Of a stretch of 64,000 nt of DNA, positions 37,882 through 47,568 are shown in pieces. The DNA is taken from NCBI GenBank assembly GCA_963747835.1, contig CAVVGO010000005.1:744001-808000 (forward strand), written 5' to 3'. The position numbers were made by a program, and so were the translations under genes. Numbering within the stretch: position 1 is the first letter of the stretch; every line of letters starts with the position of its first letter. The notes under the pieces were generated by a model. The model was given only the letters and a program-made list of their open reading frames with translations. It was not told the DNA's origin and made no database searches. The DNA comes from JAJPKK01 sp963747835 (lineage in GTDB: Bacteria; Pseudomonadota; Alphaproteobacteria; Rhizobiales; Xanthobacteraceae).

Positions 37882-39510
37882 ATGATCAAGGTGAACCAGT
37901 CTGCCGTCGCTATCGCCCTTGCTTTGACTTGCGCGTTGCTGCAGCGGGCCTTGGCGCAAGTGCCGTCGCCGCTTGACCTCGTCAAGCAAGCGGTAGAAGC
38001 CGAGGGCGGCGTCGACGCGTTGCGCAGCCTCAAACGGATCGCCGTCAAAGGCGAAGTGAGGCACTGGGAACCGGAGGAGTCATTCGTCGCAGGCGGTCCG
38101 CCCGTCTTCACAGATCATTCCATTTTCGCCATGACGTGGGATTTGGAAAACGGGACGGCCCGCACCGATTGGGATCGTGCAATCCAATTCCCCGCCGTCA
38201 CCCGCGACATTTATAGTGAGATCGTCACGCCGACACGCGGCTACGCCGACGTGGGCGGCACCGAATTGGTCATCACCCAATCCGATCTGCCGCCCAAGGG
38301 CAAACAGGCGATGTCGGGAATACGCGTCGCGGCCCACCTGCGCGAGTTGGAACGGAGTTCGCCGATCCTGCTGCTCAAGGCGCTTGATGCGCCACAGAAA
38401 TTGAGCGCGTTGCCGGACCAGAAACTTGGCGGCGGGGAATTTCAGGGCGGCCTCGGCGGCTTCTTCCCGACGGTCTCCTTGCCAGCCGTTGCATTTCGCG
38501 ACGGCGGGACGACGTTCACGATCCTGTTCGATCGGACCACGCATCTGCCGGCCGCAATCCGCACCCTCGATGATGACGCCATTCTCGGTGACTCCAACTA
38601 TGACATGATCCTTGGCGATTGGCAGACGGTCGGCGGCGTCCGGATGGCGCGGGCGCTGACCTACACGCTGGACAACATCAGGATCGCCAAGCTGGCGTAC
38701 ACGGATGTCGTCGCAAACCCTTCGATCCCGGCGGACACGTTCATCTTCCCCGAGGAAATAGCGAAGGGTGCGAAGCCTCCCGCGACCGTTGCCGTGCCCT
38801 ATCAATGGGTGTTGCGAAGGCTGAATTTCAATCGTTTTCCCGACAGCGACGCCGTCAATTTCATGCCGGGCGGTGGTCTCAATCTCGTGGAGCTGTCTTC
38901 CAACGTCCAGCAAGTCGTCGGCGGATCCCACAACGGCCTCATCGTTGCGATGAAGGACTATATTGTCGTCTTCGATGCGCCCATCAACGAATGGCAGTCG
39001 CGGTTCACGATCGATGCCGCGAAAGCCAAATACCCGGGCAAGCCGGTTAAATATTTGGTGCTTACGCACCACCACACCGACCACGCCGGTGGCGCGCGCA
39101 CTTTCGTCGCGGAGGGCGCGACGGTTATCGTTCCGAGTCCCGACAAGGCTTTTTTTGAACGGGTCTTCAAGGCGGACCACGCGGTGGTACCGGATGAGCT
39201 GCGGAAAAATCTGAGGCCGGCGAATGTCATCGAGGTCGTCGAGCACATGGAATTACACGACGATGGCGGCGAAATCCGTCTTTACAATATCGCCAATCCC
39301 CACGTCTTCGGAATGCTTGTTGGCCACGTCGTGAACGATAATCTTCTTTGGGTCACGGACATGTATTCGCCGGCACGCGATCAGCGAAAGACGCCGGGCG
39401 CCGTCAATCTTTACGACGAGCTCGTGCAACTCGGGATCAAGCCGGCGCTTATTGCCGGCGGCCACGGCGGAACGGCAAGCTATGCCGAATTCGAGGCGAT
39501 CGAAAAGTAG
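37882..39510 (+). CDS. Exported MBL-fold metallohydrolase
   Basis: This 542-residue protein starts at ATG 37882 after GAAGGAACGAG, with a signal peptide ending near RALAQ. A long N-terminal beta-rich domain (EAEGGVDALRSLKRIAVKGE onward) precedes the metallo-beta-lactamase domain. The zinc motif THHHTDHAGG is near residue 395, with a further His in IAGGHGGTASY. Proteins of this build are periplasmic hydrolases of unknown substrate. It is 50 bases from scsB and may share its transcript. Confidence 0.88.
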   Translation: MIKVNQSAVAIALALTCALLQRALAQVPSPLDLVKQAVEAEGGVDALRSLKRIAVKGEVRHWEPEESFVAGGPPVFTDHSIFAMTWDLENGTARTDWDRAIQFPAVTRDIYSEIVTPTRGYADVGGTELVITQSDLPPKGKQAMSGIRVAAHLRELERSSPILLLKALDAPQKLSALPDQKLGGGEFQGGLGGFFPTVSLPAVAFRDGGTTFTILFDRTTHLPAAIRTLDDDAILGDSNYDMILGDWQTVGGVRMARALTYTLDNIRIAKLAYTDVVANPSIPADTFIFPEEIAKGAKPPATVAVPYQWVLRRLNFNRFPDSDAVNFMPGGGLNLVELSSNVQQVVGGSHNGLIVAMKDYIVVFDAPINEWQSRFTIDAAKAKYPGKPVKYLVLTHHHTDHAGGARTFVAEGATVIVPSPDKAFFERVFKADHAVVPDELRKNLRPANVIEVVEHMELHDDGGEIRLYNIANPHVFGMLVGHVVNDNLLWVTDMYSPARDQRKTPGAVNLYDELVQLGIKPALIAGGHGGTASYAEFEAIEK

Positions 39511-39578
39511 CCGACGCCGGTCGACGCTATCAACGCTCGCCTATACGCGACGGCCGTTGCGACGGACCCGCGACGTCT

Positions 39579-40640
39579 TCAGTGCGTGACTGTGAAGAGC
39601 GGCTTTCCACCCGGGTCCTTGATATCGCTGGACCAGGAGTTCTCGATGGCGGTAACCACGGCCGGCGGCATCGGGGCGAAATCGAGATCTTCGGCCATCT
39701 TGCTGCCCTTGGTGTAGGCCCAGTCAAAAAACTTCAGGGCCTCGCCGGCAGCCGCAGGGTCTTTCGGCTGCTTTTGGATGAGGATGAAGGTCGCGGCCGT
39801 CATCGGCCACGATTGAGCGCCCGCCTGGTCGCTGAGCACGAGACCGAAGCCGGGTACCGAGCTCCATTCGGCGTTGGCGGCGGCGTCCTGGAACGCTTCG
39901 GAGGAGGGCGCAACGGTCTTGCCGTCCTTGTTGATCATCTTGGTAAAGCTAAGCTTGTTCTGCTTTGCGTAGGTGTATTCGACGTAGCCGATCGAACCCT
40001 TGTTTTGTGCCACGTTGCGGGCAACGCCGTCATTTCCCCGGGCGCTGACACCGACCGGCCATTTGACGGTGGTCGCCGAGCCTGCAATTGACTTCCAGAC
40101 CGGGCTGACCTTCGAGAGATAATCGGTGAAATTGAAGGTGGTGCCGGAGCCGTCGGCACGGTGCACCACGGCGATCGGCTGGCTCGGCAGCTTGATATCG
40201 GGATTGAGCGCCTTGATGGCCGCATCGTCCCAGGTTTTGATCGTGCCGAGGAAGATCTTGGCGAGCGTAGGACCATCGATGACCAGCGTCCCCGGGCCGA
40301 CGCCTTCAAGATTGACCACCGGGACAATGCCACCCATGACAATGGGAAACTGGGCAAGACCGCTCTTGTCGAGATCGGACGCGCTCAACGGCGCATCGGT
40401 GCTGGCAAACAAAATAGTCTTGGCTTGGATCTGCTTGATGCCGCCGTCGGATCCGATCGATTGATAGTTGAGACCGACGCCGGCCTCTTTTTTGTAAACA
40501 CCCGCCCATTTGGCGTAGACCGGGAACGGGAACGTCGCACCGGCGCCCGAAATATCAATGGCCAACACGCTGCCGGTTGACGCGGCGACAAAAGCGCCGG
40601 CCGCTAAAATTGCGGGCAGCAAATTTCGCATGTGCTTCAC
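39579..40640 (-). CDS. pstS: Phosphate ABC transporter substrate-binding protein PstS
   Basis: This 353-residue periplasmic protein has a signal peptide (cleavage near SVLA). The opening DISGAGATFPFPVYAKWAGV is the PstS signature; FASTDAPLSASDLDKSGLAQ and VVHRADGSGTTFNFTDYL form the phosphate site. The pstCAB and phoU genes are not in the window, so it is a detached pstS, next to a Pit-type phosphate transporter. I see no convincing full Pho box upstream. Confidence 0.95.
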   Translation of the reverse strand: MKHMRNLLPAILAAGAFVAASTGSVLAIDISGAGATFPFPVYAKWAGVYKKEAGVGLNYQSIGSDGGIKQIQAKTILFASTDAPLSASDLDKSGLAQFPIVMGGIVPVVNLEGVGPGTLVIDGPTLAKIFLGTIKTWDDAAIKALNPDIKLPSQPIAVVHRADGSGTTFNFTDYLSKVSPVWKSIAGSATTVKWPVGVSARGNDGVARNVAQNKGSIGYVEYTYAKQNKLSFTKMINKDGKTVAPSSEAFQDAAANAEWSSVPGFGLVLSDQAGAQSWPMTAATFILIQKQPKDPAAAGEALKFFDWAYTKGSKMAEDLDFAPMPPAVVTAIENSWSSDIKDPGGKPLFTVTH

Positions 40641-40838
40641 GGGGTCTCTCCATCGATACAGACGCGCACGGTCGGTTGTCGGGTGATCGAAGACCGCGCC
40701 CGGTCCTGCCGCATGTTTATTGTGCTATTCGGGGTTCATGACAACTGAGTGTAACCGGACGAAGAGTGTTCCAAACGCACTGCCCGCTCTCGCGATCTCT
40801 CCAAATGGGAGCGAGACGCCGGCGACATTTAGCGGCCC

Positions 40839-42455
40839 CTAGAAAACCTGGCTAAAGGCCCAGTACAGCGTTCCCGACAGCATCATGGCGACCGGAAGCG
40901 TCAGCACCCAGCTCAGTGCGATGTTGCGCACAGTCGACCATTGCAGACCGGAGCCGTTCGCCGCCATGGTGCCGGCGATGCCTGAGGACAGCACGTGGGT
41001 CGTCGACACCGGCAAGCCGTACACGTCGGCCGCCGCGATGGTGGCGGCCGCGACCATTTCGGCCGCGGCGCCCTGGCCGTAGCTCAGATGCGTCTTGCCG
41101 ATTTTCTCGCCGACTGTCACGACGATGCGCTTCCAGCCGATCATGGTCCCGAGGCCGAGCGCGAGGGCGACCGCGATCTTCACCCAGGTCGGGATGAACT
41201 TGGTCGCGTTGTCGAGCGACTTCTTGTAGGTCGTCAGCGCGGCGCCATCGCTGGCGGTGAGGTCGTTCTCCTTGTCCTTCATCAGGAACCGGATCGCCTC
41301 CGATACGAGATACATGTCGTTGCGGGTATTGCCGACCACAGCAGCCGGCACCTTCGACAACGTGCCGTATTGCTCGACCTGCTCGCTGATATCTTTCACC
41401 AGCACGGAGAGGGACGGATAGGTCCCGCCCGTAAGTTTGTGATGCGCCACATACTCCGTCACCGCCGGGCGCGGATCGCCGAGCACGTTGAAGCCCTCGC
41501 CTTTGCTCGCGATCACGTCAGCCGCCGCGACGGAGGCAGTGCGGAACTCGGCCATCTGGCTCGCCGGCATGGAGCGGTTGAGCGCATAGGCGGTCGGCAC
41601 CGTACCGATCAGAATCAGCATGATGAGGCCCATGCCCTTCTGGCCGTCATTGGAGCCGTGGGCAAAGCTGACGCCGGTGCAGGTCAGGATCAGCAGGCCG
41701 CGGATCCACCACGGCGGCGGTTCGTTGCCCTTGGGCTCGGAATAGAGCGCCGGGTTGCGAATGACGAAGCGCATCGCGAGGAACAACACCGCCGCGCAGC
41801 CGAACCCGAACACGGGAGAGACCAGAAGCGCCTCGCCGATCTCGGTCGCCTTGCTCCAGTCGACGCCGGAGGTGCCGTCCTGGCCGTGCATGAGGGCGTT
41901 GACAACGCCGACCCCGATGATCGAGCCGATCATGGTGTGTGAACTCGATGCCGGAAGGCCCAGCCACCACGTGCCGAGGTTCCAGATGATCGCGGCGATG
42001 AGCAGCGCGAACACCATGGCGAAGCCGGCCGAACTGCCGACCTGAAGGATCAATTCCACCGGCAACAGCGACACGATGCCGAACGCTACCAATCCAGACG
42101 AAAGGAGCACGCCGAGGAAATTGAAAAAGCCGGACCACACCACGGCGATCGGCGCCGGCATGGCGTGGGTGTAGATAACGGTCGCGACCGCGTTGGCGGT
42201 GTCATGGAAGCCGTTGACGAATTCGAAGCCGAGCGCGATCACCAAGGCCACGAACAATAGCATGTAGGGCGCAAGGGACGTGGTCTTGGTCCCGGACGCA
42301 TCCACGTCCACGTAAAGGCTATAGGCGACGAACAGGAACCCGGCGGCAAGGACCCCGAAGAAAAGGATCAAGCTCAATGGGTTAACGGGTTGATCGAGCT
42401 TTGGTTTCGGCGACGCAGCCGAACCAATCGCCCCCGTCACGGTCATGTCAGTCAT
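40839..42455 (-). CDS. pit: Low-affinity inorganic phosphate transporter (Pit family)
   Basis: This 538-residue inner-membrane protein has the duplicated Pit motif: GFEFVNGFHDTANAVATVIY in the N-terminal half and GVSFAHGSNDGQKGMGLIML in the C-terminal half. A large cytoplasmic loop and PVSTTHVLSSGIAGTM also fit the family. It takes up metal phosphate with protons. With the adjacent pstS this forms a phosphate-uptake locus. Confidence 0.95.
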   Translation of the reverse strand: MTDMTVTGAIGSAASPKPKLDQPVNPLSLILFFGVLAAGFLFVAYSLYVDVDASGTKTTSLAPYMLLFVALVIALGFEFVNGFHDTANAVATVIYTHAMPAPIAVVWSGFFNFLGVLLSSGLVAFGIVSLLPVELILQVGSSAGFAMVFALLIAAIIWNLGTWWLGLPASSSHTMIGSIIGVGVVNALMHGQDGTSGVDWSKATEIGEALLVSPVFGFGCAAVLFLAMRFVIRNPALYSEPKGNEPPPWWIRGLLILTCTGVSFAHGSNDGQKGMGLIMLILIGTVPTAYALNRSMPASQMAEFRTASVAAADVIASKGEGFNVLGDPRPAVTEYVAHHKLTGGTYPSLSVLVKDISEQVEQYGTLSKVPAAVVGNTRNDMYLVSEAIRFLMKDKENDLTASDGAALTTYKKSLDNATKFIPTWVKIAVALALGLGTMIGWKRIVVTVGEKIGKTHLSYGQGAAAEMVAAATIAAADVYGLPVSTTHVLSSGIAGTMAANGSGLQWSTVRNIALSWVLTLPVAMMLSGTLYWAFSQVF

Positions 42456-42713
42456 GGTAAATCCCGGGTTGATTTTGCGGCGCGAATTTGACGGACCGGC
42501 GTGACGGCTAGATGACGGATATGTGACGGCCCGGATGCAGCGTCCGAGGAGCCCGGCAACGGCGCCGCGCCGGACGCCCCATCCGTCCTGAACGGCTCAC
42601 GCGTCGAGAATTCCCATCCGAAATTCTCTCTCCCGCGATCTCGGAAATCGGGTTAGGTTTCACCTGGATGCGAGGCGCGCCGCTCGGTGCTGCGCGTCCC
42701 AGGGAGGACACCC

Positions 42714-43613
42714 ATGTTTCATCGAAGTTTGATCGCTGCGGCCGGGTTCGCGGCACTGCTGTTGTGCCTGCAGGCCGCCGGCGCCCGGGCCGAGGATGCC
42801 AAGACGGGCGCCAAGGGGAGCGAGACCATCGTCGAGGCCGCCGGCGAGGCCAAAAAGCTCCCGAACTGGGAAGGTCTGTGGAAGCGCGGCAGCCCGGTCG
42901 GCGTGTGGGATCCGACCAAGCCCGGCGGCGCCGGACAGCAGCCGCCGCTCACGCCGGAGTACCAGAAGGTGTTCGAATCCAATCTCGCCAAGGGCAAGGC
43001 CGGGGTCGTGTTCGACATCAAGGGCACCTGCGGTCCGGTCGGCATGCCGCGGCTGATGATCCTCTACGAGCCGATGGAAATCGTGGTCAAGCCGAAGGTC
43101 ACCTACATGCTGTTCGAGTCGATGAGCCCGATCCGGCGCATCTACACCGACGGCCGCGCTTGGCCGCAGGAATCCGATCCGCAGTTCGTCGGCTACTCCA
43201 TCGGCAAGTGGTCCGATACCGACGGCGACGGCACCTACGACACCCTCGAGGTCGAGACCCGCAACATGCGCGGGCCGCGCCTGTTCGACTCCACCGGCAT
43301 CCCGGTGCACGCCGACAACGAGACGGTAGTCAAGGAGAAGCTCTACCTCGACAAGGCCGACCCCAACATCCTGCGCAACGAGATCACCACCTACGATCAC
43401 GCCCTGACACGGCCCTGGACGGTGTCGCGCTTCTATCGCCGCGATCTCGAACCGATCTACGAGGAATATCCGTGCACAGAGGACAACCGCTGGATCACGA
43501 TCGGCGGCGAGCTTTATCTCGCCGACAGCGAAGGCTACCTGATGCCGATCCAAAAGAACCAGCCGCCGCCGGACCCAAAATATCTGCAGAAGTATTTCCA
43601 ACCGAAGAAGTGA
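42714..43613 (+). CDS. Exported protein of unknown function with an EF-hand-like loop (paralogue A)
   Basis: This 299-residue protein starts at ATG 42714 after GGGAGGA and has a signal peptide (cleavage near ARAED). Its core includes RRIYTDGRAWPQESDPQFVG, YSIGKWSDTDGDGTYDTLEV, in which DTDGDGTYDTLE looks like a calcium-binding loop, and DHALTRPWTVSRFYRRD. The neighbour at 44626 is a clear paralogue with the same order of motifs. I do not recognise a named function. Such proteins occur repeatedly in bradyrhizobia. Confidence 0.85.
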   Translation: MFHRSLIAAAGFAALLLCLQAAGARAEDAKTGAKGSETIVEAAGEAKKLPNWEGLWKRGSPVGVWDPTKPGGAGQQPPLTPEYQKVFESNLAKGKAGVVFDIKGTCGPVGMPRLMILYEPMEIVVKPKVTYMLFESMSPIRRIYTDGRAWPQESDPQFVGYSIGKWSDTDGDGTYDTLEVETRNMRGPRLFDSTGIPVHADNETVVKEKLYLDKADPNILRNEITTYDHALTRPWTVSRFYRRDLEPIYEEYPCTEDNRWITIGGELYLADSEGYLMPIQKNQPPPDPKYLQKYFQPKK

Positions 43614-43697
43614 GCAGAGTCTCCCCGACTTCGGGGAGACGGCCATCGGGACGCACGGGCTGGGCCGCGTCCCCACCAGCCCAGCGTTGGAGCAACC

Positions 43698-44522
43698 ATG
43701 GCGGTACCGGTCATCGAGGCGAACGGCGCGCGCATCCCGGCGATCGGCCTCGGCACCTGGGACCTGCGCGGCCGCACCTGCGCCAGGGTGGTCGAGCAGG
43801 CGCTGCGCCTCGGCTATCGCCACATCGACACTGCCGAGATGTACAACAATGAGCGCGAGGTCGGCGAAGGCCTGCGCGCCTCCGGGGTGCGGCGCGACGA
43901 TGTCTTCATCACCACTAAGATATGGCAGGACCATCTCGCGCCCGGCGAATTCGAGCGCGCCACCAAGGAATGCCTGGTGCGCCTGCGCCTCTCCGACGTC
44001 GATCTGCTGCTGATCCACTGGCCCAATCCGCGCATTCCGCTGGCGGAGACGCTCGGCGCGATGTGCCGGATGAAGCAGGCGGGCTTCGCCCGGCACATCG
44101 GCATCTCCAATTTCACGGTGCCGTTGATCGAACAGGCGGCGGCGCTGGCGACCGAGCCGCTGGTCGTCAACCAGATCGAATGGCATCCCTATCTCGACCA
44201 GTCGAAAGTGGTGGCGGCGACGCGCAGTCACGGCCTCGCGGTCACCGCCTACAGCCCGATCGCGCGTGGCCGCGCGGCGGACGACAAAACCCTGCGGCTC
44301 ATCGGGTTGCATCACCGCAAGACGGCCGGGCAGGTCTCGCTGCGCTTCCTCATCCAGGAAGGCGCGATCGTGATCCCGCGTACCTCCAAGCGCGAGCGGC
44401 TGGAGGAGAACATGGCGATCTTCGATTTCACCCTCGACGGCGCCGAGATGGACGAGGTCCGCAAGCTCGCCCACCCGGCGGGCCGGGTGGTCGATTGGTC
44501 GGGTTCGCCGAGCTGGGATTGA
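43698..44522 (+). CDS. Aldo/keto reductase
   Basis: This 274-residue TIM-barrel oxidoreductase of the AKR family has the catalytic Asp/Tyr in HIDTAEMYNNEREVG, the Lys in FITTKIW, the His in LLIHWPNP, and the NADPH phosphate-binding stretch IPRTSKRERLEENMA. It resembles 2,5-diketo-gluconate reductases. It sits between two paralogous exported proteins, although nothing in their sequences explains the link. Confidence 0.93.
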   Translation: MAVPVIEANGARIPAIGLGTWDLRGRTCARVVEQALRLGYRHIDTAEMYNNEREVGEGLRASGVRRDDVFITTKIWQDHLAPGEFERATKECLVRLRLSDVDLLLIHWPNPRIPLAETLGAMCRMKQAGFARHIGISNFTVPLIEQAAALATEPLVVNQIEWHPYLDQSKVVAATRSHGLAVTAYSPIARGRAADDKTLRLIGLHHRKTAGQVSLRFLIQEGAIVIPRTSKRERLEENMAIFDFTLDGAEMDEVRKLAHPAGRVVDWSGSPSWD

Positions 44523-44625
44523 GGGTTGAACTCCCTTCCGCGCCCGGTGCCGGCGGAGTACCCTCGTGGCTGCAAGAAATCGCGGACAGCGATCAAGCAA
44601 GCGTCCAAAATGCGGGAGGATAATC

Positions 44626-45483
44626 ATGGTGGACCGATGGGGTGCGCTCGCACTCGCCGCCGCGCTGACGATGACGATCGGCGGCGCTCAGGCGGCCGAG
44701 GATGGCAAGTATCCGGATTGGCGCGGCGCGTGGGCGCGGTTCGTGGTTCCTGGGGTCGGCGGCCAGCCCTCCCATGACCAGACCAAGCCGTGGGGATTCG
44801 GACAGCAGGCCCCGCTGACCGCGGAATACAAGAAGGTCTTGGAGGACAGCATGGCGGACCAGGCCAACGGCGGACTGGGCAATTTCCCGACCGCCATGTG
44901 CCTCAACGCCGGTATGCCGCTCATGATGATCGCGTTCCGCCCGCTGGAATTCGTCATCACGCCGGACACCACCTATGTGCTGATCGGTGCCAACGATCAT
45001 TACCGTCGCATTTTCACCGACGGACGCGACTGGCCTGAGGCCACGCAGCCGACCTACCAGGGGTATTCGATCGGGAAATGGATCGACGAGGACGGCGACG
45101 GCCGTTACGACGTGCTCGAAGTGGAAACGCGCGGGCCGTTCAAGGGTCCCCGCGCCTACGACGCCTCCGGCCTGCCGCTGGCCTTCGACAATGAGTCCAT
45201 CTTCAAGGAGCGGATCCACCGCGACAAGGCCGATCCTAAAATCCTGCACGACGAACTCACGGTGATTGACCACGCCCTGACGCGGCCCTGGACCGTCGAC
45301 AAGAAATACGTGCTCGATTCCAATCCGCGTCCGGAATGGTGGGAGTTCAATTGCTCGGAGGGCAACAACCAGGTCGTCGTCGGCAAGGACAATTATTTCC
45401 TCAGCGGCGACGGCATGCTGATGCCGGCCCGCAAGGGCCAGGAGCCGCCCGATCTGCGGTACTTCAAGCAGACGAGGAAGTGA
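44626..45483 (+). CDS. Exported protein of unknown function with an EF-hand-like loop (paralogue B)
   Basis: This 285-residue paralogue of the protein at 42714 has a signal peptide (cleavage near AQAAED). Shared segments include RRIFTDGRDWPEATQPTYQG, YSIGKWIDEDGDGRYDVLEV, DHALTRPWTVDKKYVLDSN and a C-terminal GDGMLMPARKGQEPPDLRYF. It starts at ATG 44626 after GGGAGGATAATC. The two copies flank an aldo/keto reductase, probably after a local duplication. Confidence 0.85.
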   Translation: MVDRWGALALAAALTMTIGGAQAAEDGKYPDWRGAWARFVVPGVGGQPSHDQTKPWGFGQQAPLTAEYKKVLEDSMADQANGGLGNFPTAMCLNAGMPLMMIAFRPLEFVITPDTTYVLIGANDHYRRIFTDGRDWPEATQPTYQGYSIGKWIDEDGDGRYDVLEVETRGPFKGPRAYDASGLPLAFDNESIFKERIHRDKADPKILHDELTVIDHALTRPWTVDKKYVLDSNPRPEWWEFNCSEGNNQVVVGKDNYFLSGDGMLMPARKGQEPPDLRYFKQTRK

Positions 45484-45597
45484 GGGTGGGGGCAGGGGCT
45501 GTCGCGATGCAAGGCGGCCATTCCGCGCCCGACGTTGCTAATTGCGGAGACGAATAGCGATCCGATTTGCTTTGACGACGTAGATCAACTGGGCGCG

Positions 45598-45717
45598 GTC
45601 ATTCCGGGACGCGCAGCTTCGCGCGGGCTCGGAATCCATGACCACGTTCAGCAATTTTGCAGAGAAAATCGGGGTTATGGGTTCCGGGCTCGCCGTTTCA
45701 CGGCGCCCCGGAACGAC
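45598..45717. repeat. Long intergenic inverted repeat (CATTCCGGGACGCGC type)
   Basis: The left arm GTCATTCCGGGACGCGCAGC and the right arm ending GGCGCCCCGGAACGAC are inverted. Inside, GGCTCGGAATCCATGACCAC pairs with GGTTATGGGTTCCGGGC. This is the common intergenic palindrome of bradyrhizobial genomes. It fills most of the 45484-45804 gap. Confidence 0.8.
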
Positions 45718-45804
45718 AAGTGCGTTCTGGAGGAGCAAAGCTCGCTCGTGCGACAAGCGAAGGTATGACGGGCCGAAAATTGCGGCTTGGGTGAAGGCAT
45801 GCTC

Positions 45805-47060
45805 TCAAGGCGCGCCCGGCGCGCCGCTCCCCACCTTCAACAGGATCGCCGCGATGTCGTCCGATTGCGGGCTGCCGGCTTCGAACACCTTCACCTCCCG
45901 CAGCAACTGATGCAGGAGGCCCGGCCCGTCCGCATCGCGACGGCCGGCCAATTCTTCCACCCGCGGCTCGCCGAAGAGCTCAAGCGCGGGGTTGGTTGCT
46001 TCCGTGACGCCGTCGGTGAGGATGAGGAACTCGTCTCCGAGGCCGAGGTCCACGGAGGCTGTCTTGTGAACGGCGTCCTCCATCAGGCCGAGCGGCAGCC
46101 CACCGGCGGTCTCGAGCTTCTCGACGGTGCCGTCGGCGCGGCGCAGGAACGGCGGCACGTGGCCGGCCCGCACGTATGTCAGCCGGCCCGTCGTTCCGTC
46201 GAAGGCGGCGATCAGCATGGTGACGAACATGCAGCTCGAATTGCCCGCCGACAGCGTGGCGTTGACAAGACGCACGGCCTCCTCGGGTGCCCGGAACAGG
46301 CGTGCGGCGTCCGGACGCGCGGCGATGCCTCTGAACAAGGCATGGGTTCTCGCCATCATCAGCGCCGCCCCGGCGCCTTTTCCCGAGACATCCCCGAGCA
46401 CAAGGACCAGGAGATCGTCGTCGATGCAGAAGTGATCGACCAGATCGCCGCCGACCTCCTTTGCGGGTTCGAGAACGACCTCGACCGAGAGCGCGCGTCC
46501 GCCAACCACGCCCTGAAAGGGTGGGGGCGCCAGCGCGAGCTGAAGCGTGCGCGCCTCCGTCAGTTCGATCTGCTTGCGCAGCAACTCCTCGCGCGCCGCA
46601 TCGCGCGCCGCTTCGATTTCGCGCTGTGCCGCAAGGAGCGCCGCATTGGCCGCCTCCAGGCGCCGATTGAGCAGCGCCTCCTTCTCCTGCAGCAGCGTCA
46701 TTTCATAGGCTTTCTGCTGCACGCGGCGGGCCGCGTCGCGCTTGGCCGTGACGTCGAGCAGCAAGACCCAGGTGGTATCGCGGTCGAGATGGAAATGGAG
46801 ATCGGCGGCGCGGCCGCTGGCCAACTCGACCGACGGAACGAAATAGGGCGTCTCGATCAGCGGCAGGAGCCCTTCGAGGAAGAACGCCTGCTCGACGGCC
46901 GGCTCCCCCAGATGCAACGTCCGCGAGTCCGTAATTCTCGAGATGCCCGCCGGCGCCGACCAGGGTGAGCGCGCCATCGATCTGAAGATAGGCGACCGCC
47001 CGCTCGCTATAGGTCAGCGCCTGCAGGCGCTCGGCGAGGCTCGCGGTGGAGGCCGTCCAC
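45805..47060 (-). CDS. PAS-SpoIIE/PP2C-type protein phosphatase, two apparent frameshifts
   Basis: The N-terminal PAS-like sensor region reads RAVAYLQIDGALTLVGAGGH, and then (next frame) GEPAVEQAFFLEGLLPLIET. A coiled coil (about MTLLQEKEALLNRRLEAANA) joins it to a PP2C/SpoIIE domain with metal-binding FVLGDVSGKGAGAALM-type motif (VLGDVSGKGAGAALMMA), LILTDGVTEATNP and SDDIAAILL. Frame changes lie near 47039 and 46922. The 1256-base span is two over whole codons, matching two inserted bases. GTG 47060 is 3 bases after the GTPase stop. It should dephosphorylate Ser/Thr or a partner, perhaps under GTPase control. Confidence 0.8.
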
Positions 47061-47063
47061 GGC

Positions 47064-47568
47064 TCAGCGCGAGACGCGGATGGCGAGGTCCTTGAAGGCG
47101 TCCTCGACACCTTCGCCGGTTCGCGCGCTGCTCGACTGCACCCACCAGCCGCCCTGCCGCAGCTCCGCGATCTCGGCGTCCGGGATCGCCCACTGCTCCT
47201 TGAGATCGTTCTTGTTGAGCAGCAGCACGAACGGCAGCGCACCGTAATCCGCTTCGACGCGCTGGCGCAGCGAAAGCGCGACGTCGAGTGTCGAGTGGCG
47301 CGTCCCGTCGGCCACCAGCACGTATCCGGCGGAGCCGCGCAGATAGCTCATGCGCAGCGAGGAAATATCGTCCTCGCCCGCAAGGTCCCACAGGATCAGG
47401 GTCACGATCCTGATCGGCGAGGTCGACGGTCTTCTTGTCGATCTTGACGCCGACCGTGGTGAGATAGGTTTCGGAGAAGACGCTCTGGACATAGCGCTTG
47501 ACCAGGCTGGTCTTGCCCACCGAGAAGCCGCCGAGCATGCAGATCTTCTTTTGCAGCGTGGCGGTCAT
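47064..47568 (-). CDS. Rab/Ras-like small GTPase, one apparent frameshift
   Basis: This protein of about 167 residues has all G motifs: P-loop GGFSVGKTSLVKRYV (G1), TTVGVKIDKKTVDL with a Thr (G2), LILWDLAGEDD (G3, D-x-x-G), LLNKNDL (G4) and QSSSARTGEG (G5). The Ras catalytic Gln position after G3 is Glu. The frame shifts near 47408 (one extra base), joining VDLADQ to IVTLILWDL. Its ATG overlaps the stop of the upstream OmpA-type gene (ATGA). Bacterial Ras-superfamily GTPases of this kind sit with roadblock-type regulators; partner genes here are the OmpA protein and the phosphatase. Confidence 0.82.

Noticed and set aside
40641..40838. Pho box upstream of pstS
   Set aside because: Only a half-site-like TTGTCATGAAC is visible; no second half at the right spacing.
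45787..46968. 393-codon open frame opposite the PP2C phosphatase
   Set aside because: Phosphatase motifs on the minus strand are unambiguous; the plus frame is a shadow.
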